Shown: positions 26,238-37,834 of the stretch, piece after piece
Layout: each line of letters begins with the position of its first letter
Position numbering within the stretch: the stretch's first letter is position 1
Translations under genes and position numbers: made by a program
Notes under the pieces: model-generated
Databases searched by the model: none
What the model saw: only the letters and a program-made list of their open reading frames with translations
Told to the model about the DNA's origin: nothing
Assembly: GCA_024362935.1 (NCBI GenBank)
Contig: JANCRA010000003.1
Location: forward strand, 9,352,001-9,416,000
Reading direction: 5' to 3'
Origin: Setophaga petechia
Lineage: Eukaryota > Chordata > Aves > Passeriformes > Parulidae
Length of the DNA: 64,000 nucleotides

Positions 26238-27539
26238 CAAGGCAAACCAAGGAGCATTCCCTGAAAACCCTGGTGGTGCCATAGCAGAGGGCAGCACCTG
26301 TGAAACCAAAGGAACTCAGCTTTGGCTTTGTGGTGGCCCTGATCACAACTGTGCCATCCACTGACTTCAGCCTGTTGAGAAATCTTGCCTTGCATACCAG
26401 TGTGAAACAGAACATTGGGATTGGGGTTTTCTGGTGGGAGCAGAAAGATGGGGGCTGCCTAGGAAAAGCAAGGGTGGTGCATTTGTCCATCTTTCCCAAT
26501 AGTTTCCCTTAATGACAATATTCAAGATATGTGAGTTTCATCTGCTTTCCAACTGCTCTGAAAGAGTGCTGTTGCTTTAATAAATCATCTTCTTTACAAG
26601 ATATAACCACTGGCCATTTTTCAGCCTGCTTGTGTGTGTCAAGAAGCAAGACCAGTAGAGCACTACGAATATGAAATATCGTGGGGAAGAGCAGAGATGT
26701 GATAATGAAACTGCCAACAAACAGCAAAGTGTTTTATTGAGCACAGGTGAAGGCCTTCTTATGAGATGATCTTTGATGGAAGGAGAGGAAGAGAAAATGT
26801 CAGCATTCTGTCATGCAAGGAAGGCAGCTGGCTGCAAGGTGCGAATCTGGCAGAGCATCGTTCCTTCGTGTGCCTTTCCTCTGTGGTTTGGGAGAATCCT
26901 GTAGGGATTTTTATGAGGATAGGAAGAGCCTTGTTTGCAGGACATTGACAAAACTTAGCTGTGCTTTACTGTCACGAATCAAGCTTAGTTAAAGTAGCTC
27001 CTGGGGAAGAAATGCAGTGGGAGCAGTGGGTGTCCAGCCTGGCTCCTGGGTTGTGGGGCACCTCTGAGCTGCATGGGGGGACAGAGCTGGAGTGGGGCAA
27101 TGTGCCCTGGCCTGCCAGCCAGCACTCCAGCTGGACACTCTGTAACCTGTGCTTTCTAGCAAAAAGGCAAATCAAAAGGACAAATCAAACCTCAATGGGG
27201 TGCTGTGGATGAGAACTAAGCTCTGTTGGTTCAAGTCTGCTCTTGCCATTTTGTTTGGTATTGCCCAGGCTGGGTGTAAGGACTGTCCTGCTGGGAATGA
27301 GTCCCCTCAAAGGGCTCTTGACAATTTTCTCATCTCACAGACAACTACATTAACCTTTTCTGACATCTCTGCTGTGAGCTGCCCTAAGTAAAGGGCATTT
27401 TTTTCTCATATTCATTTAGGTGTTAGTGTCTCATTATGAGAAGGTCTTAAATAAAAGTGTCTCAATCCCAGCCTTGCAGCTACCACCCAAACCTCTGCTC
27501 TGCATTCCTGTGGTTGGACAAGTGGCATACAAGGAAATG

Positions 27540-27770
27540 AAACCATTTATTTTGCTGCTGTCAAAATAAATGTGTAATTTATCATATTTACCCCTCTGCC
27601 AGATTCCTCTGAAATCTCAGATGAGAATTAGAAAGGCTACAAGTGTCTTTTAAAATTACACTGTTCTGTGCTCTGCAGGCTGCAAGATTGTTTTGTTTGC
27701 AAAAACAATTTCTAATTTATGTTTTTACAAAGCTTGAGGAGCCAGGCAGTTCCCTGCTCTCCGAGAGACC
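27540..27770. promoter_or_regulatory. Candidate conserved non-coding element
   Basis: This AT-rich, non-repetitive sequence contains several forkhead- and homeodomain-like words (ccatttattttgctg, gtgtaatttatcatatttac) near 27545-27595. It could be an enhancer, or simply an AT-rich stretch of intron. Confidence 0.18.
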
Positions 27771-29029
27771 ATTGAGTTAAAACAAGGTAGACTGATTTGT
27801 CTTGCCTCCATTTAGCTGTAATGAGTATTAAGTGGTTTATCTATGTGGAGAAAAGTTACTCAGCTGGATTACACCCAAGCTGAATTACATCCCATTCCAG
27901 ATGGAGTATGTTTTTTAGAGCAGTAAATCTTGAGGAGGGTGGATAATAACGGTAATGTGCCTTCCTGAGCTGGAGTGCAGCTCATGGACATAATGTGGGG
28001 AGCTCTACATCCAATTAGTTTTCCCAAGGCTTTGTAAAGAAACAGGACTTCAGGTTTCTCAGCTCTGTGAACAGTTTAGTTTGTGGAATTTACACGGTGC
28101 AAGTGAGGGATGGCTGATGGGGATTACATTTTCACTGTCGTGGGCAGCAGCCTGGCAGGGCACGTTCTGCCTCTCCCCAGCTTCCTCTGCTGTGTGATGG
28201 CTGCCACAGGGAGGGAGGCTGCTGAGTGGGATGTGAAATGTTGTGATGGGGAATTTCCTTCCCTCTGGTGCCATCTGGCCCACTGAGGCGCCCACTGCTC
28301 GTGCAGCTGGCTCTCGTGGCCCCAAGGGGCAACAGGAGGAGGATGATGGCCCCAGTGGCATCCCAGGCAGCACTGAAAGTGCCAGAAGGGTTATCCTTGA
28401 CCATGTATCCTTGACCACCATGCTGGTCTGGTCACCAGCAGGGCTCTAGCAGGGCTCCAGCAGGTGAGAATGGACTCAAAGTAAGTGCCATGAGATGTGG
28501 CTGGGTGGCTGTGCTGGGGTACACTGCTCCAGGGCCTGAGTCTGGGAGCTGCTCCAGCCCCTGAGGAGAGTGCTATGGGGCTGGTGAGGGTGGAGCACTG
28601 CTCACAGCTTTGGCACAGCAGTGAGGACCATTTGTTTGATTTCTAATGAAAAGGGATGTGAGGGTCTGATCAGTCAGTGCTCCAACTCTGCTGCCTCTCC
28701 TGGATGGGTCACTGAGGCTGTCCTTGTCTCCTAGCTCTGGGGGAGGCAGGAGAGGATGGAAACTCACTGATAAGAGGAAGATCAGAGTTAGAAAAATGTT
28801 GGGAATGTGTTTCTTGATATAACATGGGTGAGACCTAGCCTGGAGTTTCACTGCTTAGCCTGGCAGTATTACTGCCTGCTGTTGTGAGAGTTATGAGCTT
28901 TTTGAGAACTGAGATCAAGATGCAAATGGTTCTTCTGGCATCTGCCTCAACACAGGCAGGTCCAGAAGGTGGAGGTGATTCATCTCTGAGGGCATAGCAA
29001 GGACTGGGATGGCTCTGAGCACTCATTTG

Positions 29030-29058
29030 TTTTTTTTTTTTTTTTCTATTTTTTTTTC
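29030..29058. repeat. Poly-T run, interrupted
   Basis: About sixteen T, then ctat, then another run of T. No associated element was recognised. Confidence 0.9.
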
Positions 29059-31680
29059 CTGTGTATATTTTATGTTTTCATAGGGCATTTTCTGGCTGAG
29101 GTCAGACATCAAACATGGTTTGGGGTTGAACAGTGGTGTCTGAAGAATTCTAGCAGTTCTCAGGTTAGGCTTTCAGAACCAGTGGTGTGCACTGGCTCCC
29201 AAGGATGCAGGGCTTGCCTTTCCAAGGAATATCCTTTTTTTTTTGGTAAGGGGTATGAAACCACAGAGAGGAAATAATTCTCTATTTCCTTTTCTTTGGC
29301 AGTCATGCTCTATTCTTTTCATCAACCAGCCAGTCAGTCCTGGTAGCATTCAGGGCCTGAACATGGCAGCTTCTGCATCACCCTTCATCCAACTAACCTA
29401 AATTCCTTGTAGCTGCTGGCACAATGAGGGTACTGGTGGAGCTGGAATGCAGGTGGGAGGGACACCTTATCTGACCAGATCTGCCAGTGGAAGCTGTTGT
29501 ATTCAGCACACAGCCAGTAGTCTCTGGTTGTCTTCAGACAGAGATGGAGACTGGTTTTGGAGCTGTTTAGCCAAATGGGTATTATTGTACTGATTAGGGG
29601 TAAGTTTACAGAGTGTGACGGCCTGGGGCACAGAGGAGGTCAGACCAAAGAATCCATGGTGCTCCTGGCTTTGACAATCTCAAACTCCCCTTGCACCCTG
29701 CTGGAGGATAGGTTCATTACTAATTCAGCAGGTTCTTCAAGCTGATCCTGAAATCTTACTGCATTCAGCACCAATCTGCTGCAGCATTCTGAAGCTCACC
29801 ACCCTTAGATGTGCATGGGTAATGCTGTGGTGCAGAGGCCTTCACAGGGAAAGTGCTTTAGATTGATTCTGTAACTGCTTGGTTTGCTCTCTTCTCTGAC
29901 CTGGAGACTCCCCCATGTTAGGGTGGTTGTTGGGCTGAGTTTGTGCTCCCTGCAGCTCAAGCTGGTGTTGCTGTGAACCTTGTCACCACTTAAGCTGTTC
30001 ACTGAACTTACATAGCTCCCTACAGTGTCTTCTTAACCTTTCTCATGAGGACTTGTTTGGATTTCCTGGGTTTGAACAAAGCATAATCCAGTCAAAAAAC
30101 TGAGCATTTTTCCTCTGAGAGTGTGCTTTAGATGGGCACTTGACTCAGATCCATCCTGCTGTTCCTTTGTGTGCTTTGGCACTGGTCTATGGTAGCACTT
30201 TTTTGAGCATATTCCAGTTTTTCCCTTGAGTGGCCAAGGCAGTGTCAGTGATTTGCTGTGGCTCCCCTGCTGGCCCTTCTGCTGAGGGGCCAGAAGAGCA
30301 TTCAGCCTTAGAGCTGAGAGCCTTTGGCAGCCACAGAGGCAGAGAGGAGCTGTTCAGCACTGAGCCAGCCCAAACCTCACCCCCGTGCCTGCTGAGTGTT
30401 CCTGTGCCAGGGCTGCAGCCAGAGGTGCCTGCTCTCCATGGGGAGCTGATCCCAAAAGGTGCTGGTGCCACAGCAGCACACCCCACTGGCACTGGGGCCC
30501 TTGGGTCAGCTCCGGGTTCCTTGGCCATTCATGCTCAGCAGGAAGTCCTGGGGTGGAACAGTGGCTTCTGCAGTCATGCCATAATAAATGAGATGAGGGA
30601 AGTTATAATTTTGCCCTTTTCAGAGCCCCTTTAGCAGTCTGGAAAATGTTTAGAGTTTTTAATATACTTATGTTTCAAAACTTTTCCTCCTGCTGTGACA
30701 GCTAACGGTCTCTGCTGCTCCAATTACAAGCGGAGGAAAAATTTTGCAAAGATCCAATTTTATGGGAGGAACTCATCAAGCTGTAATGAGAATGGAGGAA
30801 AGGTTGTCCCAGCATCCTTTATTTTCTTCCCTGTGAAATTTTCAAATGTGTTTCTTCTAGGCATGGTTCAAAACAAAAGCCAGATGCTTTGGAGAGCTGT
30901 CAGCCACCCACAGAGCTCTCCAGTGACTTCTCTGCTGTGCCAGGCCACCCTGGCTGGTGCTGCTGTCTTGCTGCAGTGGTAAACTGGCCATTGCATTCCT
31001 TCAGGTTGAACATTACCATTTTATGTGAGGGTATTCCCTATTTTATTGTCCTGGTGTTTTTCTGGTTAGCGTCACGTGCTTCCACTAGAAAAAACAGATG
31101 TCCTGGGTAGGCACTTCTTGTGTGTGTCAGGCTGTGTGCATGCTGCAGCCCTGTGGCCTTGCTGAATACACTTCTCTCCCTTTTACAGCACTGGGAGCTG
31201 TGGCACTGACCTCCTCTTAGAGCCCTGCCAACAGCTTGGTTTTGTGAGTTTCTCAGTTGTTTTTTGAAAGAAAAAGGCACGTGTCTGGAGGGGTTGTTTA
31301 TTCAAACCTAAAAGGAAACATCTTGTTCTGCTGTGGAGTATTTTGGTGCAGTCTAGATGAATGAGAATAGCTTTCAAAACTAGGAAATTACTTTTATGAA
31401 AATACAAAACACAGTGTTTCAACTTCATTTTCCTTCTGTATCACCCACCCCTCAAACTGGCATTGATGCAGATCCACAAAAGATATTGCTGTTGCTGAAT
31501 CTCAGCTTTTTAATGAAAAAACCTTTGACGGAGTCCCTCATCACCCTACTCACATAGGGTTTTATTCATCAAGTCACTCCCAAATTTGCCTTCTACATGG
31601 GAAAACATGTTGCTTCTGACACTATACTTGCCTGTACCACAAGAAACTTAAATGTGTTTTTTTTTTCTCTTTTCCTAAAG

Positions 31681-31757
31681 ATTCATCTTCCAACTATATC
31701 AGGCAACTTGAAACAAAAGTGAAGCTGCTGGAGGATGACAACAAGCTTCTTTCCCAG
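31681..31757 (+). CDS. CCDC85C: CCDC85C internal coding exon (probable exon 2), coiled-coil segment
   Basis: This 77-nt exon follows a long T-rich pyrimidine tract ending in taaag and is closed by a consensus donor, CAG|GTAGGT. It enters with the last two bases of a split codon, then encodes 25 residues and ends on a codon boundary. The peptide runs SSSNYIRQLETKVKLL and then EDDNKLLSQ, with hydrophobic residues spaced as a heptad coiled coil. CCDC85 paralogues have a similar YxRQLExxVRxLE segment at this position, as I remember CCDC85A. CCDC85 proteins are adherens-junction-associated coiled-coil proteins reported to bind p120-catenin family members, and CCDC85C is expressed in radial glia, where its loss causes hydrocephalus in mice. 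The 'C' paralogue is preferred because of the downstream exons. It is unlikely to be a pseudogene: both splice sites are intact, it is phase-compatible with the later exons and it contains no stop. Confidence 0.9.
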
Positions 31758-34700
31758 GTAGGTTTTATTGCCTAATGGATACTAGTGTGGCTCAGTTCTC
31801 CTGTTTCCATATTGTTGTGTCTCACTGCCCATGTTAATGCACACTGGCTTTTGGTAATCATCCTGTGCAGGAAGAACACAATTCATATTAACCCCACACA
31901 GATAGAATTTGGTCTCCTTTTGTTAAAATTAAAAAAATATAGGGAAAAAAGTGAATCCTCTGTTAGTGTCTGTGTATATTTCAGAGATGCATTAATGCCT
32001 CCCTGCAGAGCTCCTTGACCCCCCTCTGCTCCTGGGGATGCCATGAGAGTCCAGCTCTGCCTGTCCTTGCTGTAGGATTTTGCCTTCCTTGCCCATTTAC
32101 ATTGACTTTTATCTTGTTGAAAGAGGAGACTGTTGTCAAAGGACAGCCTTGGGAATAGTTGTGTGTGGTGCAAGCTCCCAGCTTTTATTTGAGATCTTAC
32201 TTAAATCTGAACAGCCTCTCTAAAGGGGCACTTTTTGCTTGCATCTCCCTTTCAAAGTCTACTCCACGTGCCACTGTGCTTTTGATCACTCATGCTGCTT
32301 ACCTGTCTTTATATATAGCAATGTCAAGCAGTGAGTAGAAAACAGCCATTCTGGCTGGTATGTCCTCTGGATCCCCTATGAAACACAGCAGTTGGTGTAA
32401 ATAGGGGCAGCTCTGCTGCATTTAATAAGGCACTGTCTATTTAAACCATTGGGAAAGTTACCCTTTTTTTTACCTGTTCTTTGCATCCTTTCACTGCTTT
32501 TATGTTCCACCTTCCTGCGATTTTTAAAGATTTTTTCCCTATACTTTGCTTCTTATTTCAAGCACTATGTTTCACAGTCATATTGTTCCAGATTCTTCCC
32601 AATTATAAGGGCTGGAAATAAAAATGCCCTGGTAATATTCTTTTAAATGCCTTTTTGCCAGTTTATGTTGAGTTGTTCTTTGCATTCCACCAAATCAGAG
32701 AATAGACTGTTCCAGGGTCACATTTTTAAAATGTTCTCATTTAAAATAAACAGAAATAATAGAGAGCTCTATGTGTACTGAAATTTTAATAGCATAATCT
32801 TGTCAAATGTTATTTTTTTCTGAAATACACATTTTGACCTGACTCTGAGCTTTTTTAAAGATTACTTCTTTCTCCCAGCATACTCATTGGCGTTACTAGC
32901 CATGAAAAAAACTCACAGGGCACCAAAGGGTTAAACCCCAAAGGGTGCTCAACTCACCAGCTTTGTAGTTGCTTCATGTATTAATTGATTGCTAATTTGA
33001 TTTTAAGTTCCCCTGTCTTTCTCCCAAACTGTGACTGAGCTGGTGTCTGGTGGCTTTAATTGGAGCTATTGACAGGCAGATGGGGTGTGCATGGACTCAG
33101 GGATGGGCTCCGTGTGCCCTTGGCCTGGCTTTGTCCTGCCACAGCCAAGCACTTTACTCTGTCAGATCTGCCTTGGGAGGTCAGGAAGAAGTTGGTAATT
33201 AATGGTGAAAATGAATAGGGTCTGTGTAGTTGCATGGGCTTATTGCATTGGGAGGATGAAACCCAGTGAATTTTGGGTTGTGCAGGGCTGCTTCAAGCTC
33301 ATCAGCCCTTCACCTACATGCTGCCCTGGGTGTGAAGGCTATGCCTTTTCCTCCTCTTTCTTCAGGTGTCATCATCTTTTGGGCTGTATTATTACAAATA
33401 TTTGAGTCCAGGAGGGAGGGAAATTACCTTAAAATAGCTCTGTGTTCTGGAGAAGGCCTGTGACATCTCCAATGGCAGCAGGCACTGATGCCAGCCTGGC
33501 CTGACTGTGAGGTGCAGTCCCTGTGTGATGTCTCAATGGCTCTCCAAAAAGATGAGGATCCAACTTCTTTTAGATCACATTCAGGAAATAACTTTTTTTA
33601 TTATAAGCAGGGACTCAGCTGTCCTTAGGGCATCAGGACTGTTGAAGGACTACCATGGGCTGGCTGAACTCCCTGGGAATACTGAGCTGCATCACCTCCA
33701 GTCCGTCATGCTACACACCCACATCTGGATTATTTTTCTCTTTTAATGAGAAGGATTAGGAAAATCTGTATAGACACAGGCTCACATGCATATGTACATA
33801 CAGTTCCCAGCAATTTCCCAGAAAGCATAATCCACTTACTGTGTTTTTACTTGCTTTGTCTGACTGGGAAGTGTTTAGCTGTTACCATGTGGATCTTGGG
33901 ATAAGACTCTAGTCAGAAAGGATCCTGGCAAACTTTCTCCTGTTTTCAAAGTTGCCAGGTGATCCTGGCTGTTTGAACTCTGCAGTGCCAAACTGGCTTG
34001 TCAACACCAAAGTCACATTTCAGCTCGGCTTGGCTTTCTCCCTGGGAGTATTGACTTTGCAATAATATTTGCAGCCTGGTGTCAAGAAGTTCTATCACCA
34101 GTGTGCTGAGGGGTGATGAAACCTGACGTCCTAAGTAACAAACAGTGCCTGTGCATTAAGGGATTAACAAATCAGGGGTGGTTATGGAAGTCTTCCTGGC
34201 TTCCTTCCAGCGGCTAAACATAGAGCTGAAATAGTGCTTCATCCAGAGAAACCTGAGAAGGCTGGTGCTGCAAAGGATATTTGCAAGCTTTATGGCTGGA
34301 TTTATATTCCAGTGGCCAGTGACACAATACCCTTTTGCTGGCTGCTGCATCCTGAGTGAGATTTGTTGCTTTATCTTCTTCAGCATCTCTGGAGTGAAGG
34401 TATGCTGAGAGGTGGTGCCTTTGTAGCCCCTTCTGGAATCAAGATGTTGATTGCAGGGGATTCTGAGCTTGCACTTTTTCCTCCTGCTTCCCAACATATC
34501 CTTTCTGTAGAAGCACTTTAGAAGAAAGCCTCATTGGGACAGGCAAAAGTGCCCCAGCCCATGCCTGGCAGCTGCTCTGCACTGTACATGTCACCTGCAG
34601 TGCAGATGTGCTGGGATTCACATTTCTGTTTTTCCAGTGACTTACCTGAACAGGTTAATGGAGAGAGCTTTTCTTACTCTTGGAGATCAAGAAATTCCAT

Positions 34701-36385
34701 CTCACAAGCCATGCTGCAGTGGGAGGAAAGCAAGTGGAGATAAGGGTGTTACTATGATGGTCATATATGTGGGGTTTTTTGTTGTTGTTTTGACTTTTGC
34801 TTTCTAGGGAAGGCTATTATGTGTATTTCCAGTAATAATTGGAAATTATATGCTTCTGACATTACTTACCCATCAGTACTCATCACTCTCTCCATTTTCC
34901 TTTCTCTGAGGAGAAACAACTCCAGTTTTTACTTTTTTGACACAGTTTGTGCTGTGATGCTTTGTTGGTGTGCCCATGTCAGCTAGAAGGTCACGCTCTT
35001 GGATGGCATCACTGTGCTGGCAAAGTCTCTGGCAGCAATTCTGGCAACCCACAACTTCTGTTGCTTTGGTTTATATTGTTTGGGGAGAGGTTGTAGCAAA
35101 TGCCACTACCAGAAAAGACTCCTCAGTCTTGCTCTCCAGTGCTGGTAGGTGTCTGTGGTGTAGCCACAGTGGCAAAGACCCCACAGAGCCCAGTGGGGAT
35201 GGTGTGAACCTTTCTCACAGGTGCAGCTGGGTTCTGGAAGTTTTAGTTTTGCAGTGTGAAGAAGATGAATGAAAGTTCTGAGAAATATTGGGTGTTGGTT
35301 TCAGAGAGCTTCGAGGGCATCACTTCTGTAGCCTCACATTCTCCAGGGAAGACTTGCACTGAGCTCTGCTGTGTGCATGCATTTGGTCTGTGCAACATCA
35401 TGTGGGTGAAGTCCTGATATTCCTCTGTGTCATTGTGGGAAATGCCCAGAGGAGCTGATGTTAACCTTTCTTTAGTGATGTCTGGTTGACCAGGCAAGGG
35501 TACCTTCCATATTGCTAAGATACAATCCCTGAGGTGGGAGACCATCTTTGCTTTCCATTCCTCTGAGCTAGAAGTGTCCAAGCACAAAATAAACCCCTTA
35601 AGCTACTTCATGCTGCCCCTTGAACAAAAAGGAATTTTTAATTGCACGCTTTCCCCTCAAGGTTGGAGAGACCTGTATTTACAACATTTGGGAGCTCCAA
35701 AGGTCAGTTCTGGGTAGTTTCATAACTAGTGCATACATTATAGAGATAATAAGGGTAACAAACTTCTGGCCATTCTTTCACATTATTTTGCATTTTCAGC
35801 TCATTCTGTACACATGCAAAGATTGAGCACTTTTAGCTAAAACTGGAGTTTATAGGCTCTGTGGACTCATTACTTTTCTCTCTCCTTGTAACCAAGTACT
35901 GTGCACTCTGGGCTGGCTGTCAGGACTCCTTTTGGTTTGTAGTCTCTGCTGAGCTGTGTCTACCTTCTCCCTTGAGAGCAGGAATGCCAGAGGCATTTTT
36001 CTATTCAGAGATGCTCAGGGCACATTACACAGCTTTGTTTCAAAACACCCAGCTTTATAGAAATCAGGTGCATTGGGCAGGTGATGCTCTAAGCTACTGG
36101 ACATTTGACAATAAAGTCCTGGTGCCTCTTTCACAAGTCCCCTGGCGCAGAGCAGAAACAAAAAATTCTTCTCTAGGGAGTGACAGCCCTTGAGATTTAT
36201 GAGTATTTAATTAAAATTGCCAAATAGACTTCAGTAGCAGCACTTGACAGCAGTTCAGCCTACTAGCTGCCTGGGATTTAGTTTCCTTGGAAGATCTTTA
36301 GAGCATCCCTACAAGTTCTTGAAAACTGTTCTTAGTTTCACTTTTAAGAAATTGCATGCTTTTCCTGAATTAAAAGGCTGCAGCT

Positions 36386-36448
36386 AAATGAGTTAATAAA
36401 ATATTAACTAATTTAATAGTAGGAATAGTAGATATTATTAACTCATTT
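36386..36448. other. AT-rich inverted repeat
   Basis: Perfect 14-bp arms, aaatgagttaataa (36386-36399) and ttattaactcattt (36435-36448), are separated by 35 bp. A short direct repeat (tttaatagtagg and tttgatagtagg) overlaps it. It could be the remains of a small inverted-repeat element or a chance AT-rich palindrome. Confidence 0.55.
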
Positions 36449-37525
36449 GATAGTAGGCAATGCCTGTCACACTGCTATTGAAACAGGGCTGAGGTGTTTG
36501 AGCAAGGAACTTCCATGGTCACAGCATCTGCAGGCTGCCACAATTCTTGGGCAAATTGGATTTTGGCACAACCATGCACTCAGCAGGCAGTTTCCAGTAC
36601 ATCCTTCTGAAAACAAGGGGGAAAATCTGGACCCCAGGGCCAAAAGGAGCCTGACAATCGTTAGCACTGCAAAGAACAAAGATGTAAATGCCATTCAGTG
36701 GAGAGCCTGATTTCTTCCCAAGGAGGAGAAAAAGAAATTGCCCACAATGTGCTGGTTAGCTTCAGCAGAGTCAGAGTGCAATTTCCCCTGTTATTTTATT
36801 ATCAGCCACTTCTGTGCCAAGTCTGCCATTAACAGTTCCTGCTTGCAGAGTTGCCTCTGGCTCTCAGAGGTGCTGTAAGGTCTCAGCATTTGGGCCTCTC
36901 TGTGAATTGGCTCTGGAGGTTTGTCTGAGGCCGTGGCTTGTGCCAGGAGCACTGCACACACTCACCACGACAGGAACAAAATTACAAACCTGTCTCATTT
37001 CCCCAAAGCCTGCCTATTGTTTGTGTGTGAGGAGGATAAGTATAATTGCTTTAATTTAAGGTCTCACAAGGGAAATAGGATTTTTTTTTTTGGTAATACA
37101 GAGCAGCTCAGACATGAAAGTTTTCCAGGCAGTTGGTCTCCATTTAAATTCAGAATACTGAAGGGGATTTGCCCTCAGTTACTATATTACCATTTTTAGA
37201 CAGTGTTTCAGTGTTTAGCTGCATATTAATTTTAAGCAATGAAAAAGGAGATTCATATTTGGGGTCACATCCAAATATTCCTTTCAAGTAAATGGTGAGA
37301 ATTCCTACAGGACTCTATGCATTTTGGAGTACAACTCTTGAAGAAAGATTTTCAGAGACCTTCTCCCTTGAGACCAAAACTTTGATATAGTTTTGAGAAC
37401 GCACTGTATTGCTTACATGTGTAAATGTAAAATATCATAACAGAATCCCTCAAATGCTGCTTCCTTAGTTGTGGAAGCAGAATCTTTAAAAAAAACCAAC
37501 ATAGCATGCAAAGCCAATCAATGTC

Positions 37526-37834
37526 TGTTGTCATTATATTGCAAATGTTCCATATTGTTGTTCCCTTATTGCTAGAGTTTCATACCCCCTTGATGGTTCT
37601 CATAGTCAGCTCCTCTAGGCAGTGACTCTTCCTTCTTCTCACAGCAGCCAACTGACTCCAGTTCCCCTCTGCCAACCAACCCACTCTTGTATAACACTCT
37701 TCTTATTGGTTACAGCTGTGGCCTGTTAAAGTCAGGCCTGCTCCTAAGCCTTAATAATTAACCCAGCTGCAACTTCTCAGGGGTAAGATTACTTTCTATA
37801 CTACCTTTATTTTCTTATATTCTATCCCCCTACA
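37526..37834 (-). mobile_element. Solo LTR of an endogenous retrovirus (copy A), minus orientation
   Basis: The reverse complement starts TGTAGGGGGATAGAATATAA and ends in ACA, and it aligns end to end by eye with the element at 52697-53008. It is flanked by AATGTC at 37520-37525 and AACGTC at 37835-37840. That is a 6-bp target-site duplication with one difference, a C-to-T change at a CpG. A 6-bp duplication fits class II (ERVK-type) elements. A CCAAT box is kept, but the TATA-like box has decayed (tatacaa). There is no internal retroviral sequence beside it, so it is a solo LTR. Confidence 0.88.

Larger units (their letters stand above)
1..31680 (+). other. CCDC85C: CCDC85C first intron, 3' part (5' end outside window)
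   Basis: No coding exon could be supported upstream of the acceptor at 31680, and no sequence resembling the GC-rich N-terminal CCDC85C exon was found, so this stretch is read as intron. It carries the elements listed separately: simple repeats, a CpG-rich promoter-like block near 4 kb, a minisatellite near 8.7 kb, CR1/L3 fragments near 5.7, 14.6, 22.3 and 26 kb, and AT-rich segments near 4.6, 13.5, 15.9, 19.9 and 27.6 kb. The remaining blocks (about 1-3.9, 5-8.5, 9-13.4, 16-19.8, 20.2-22, 22.6-25.8 and 28-31.6 kb) are ordinary intronic sequence in which I see only short chance reading frames and T- or A-rich runs. The intron assignment depends on the gene call for the downstream exons. Confidence 0.8.

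Noticed and set aside
30187..30634. Overlapping open frames of 113-134 codons on both strands
   Set aside because: Local GC richness explains them. There are no splice signals, no known domain, and the peptides are low-complexity.
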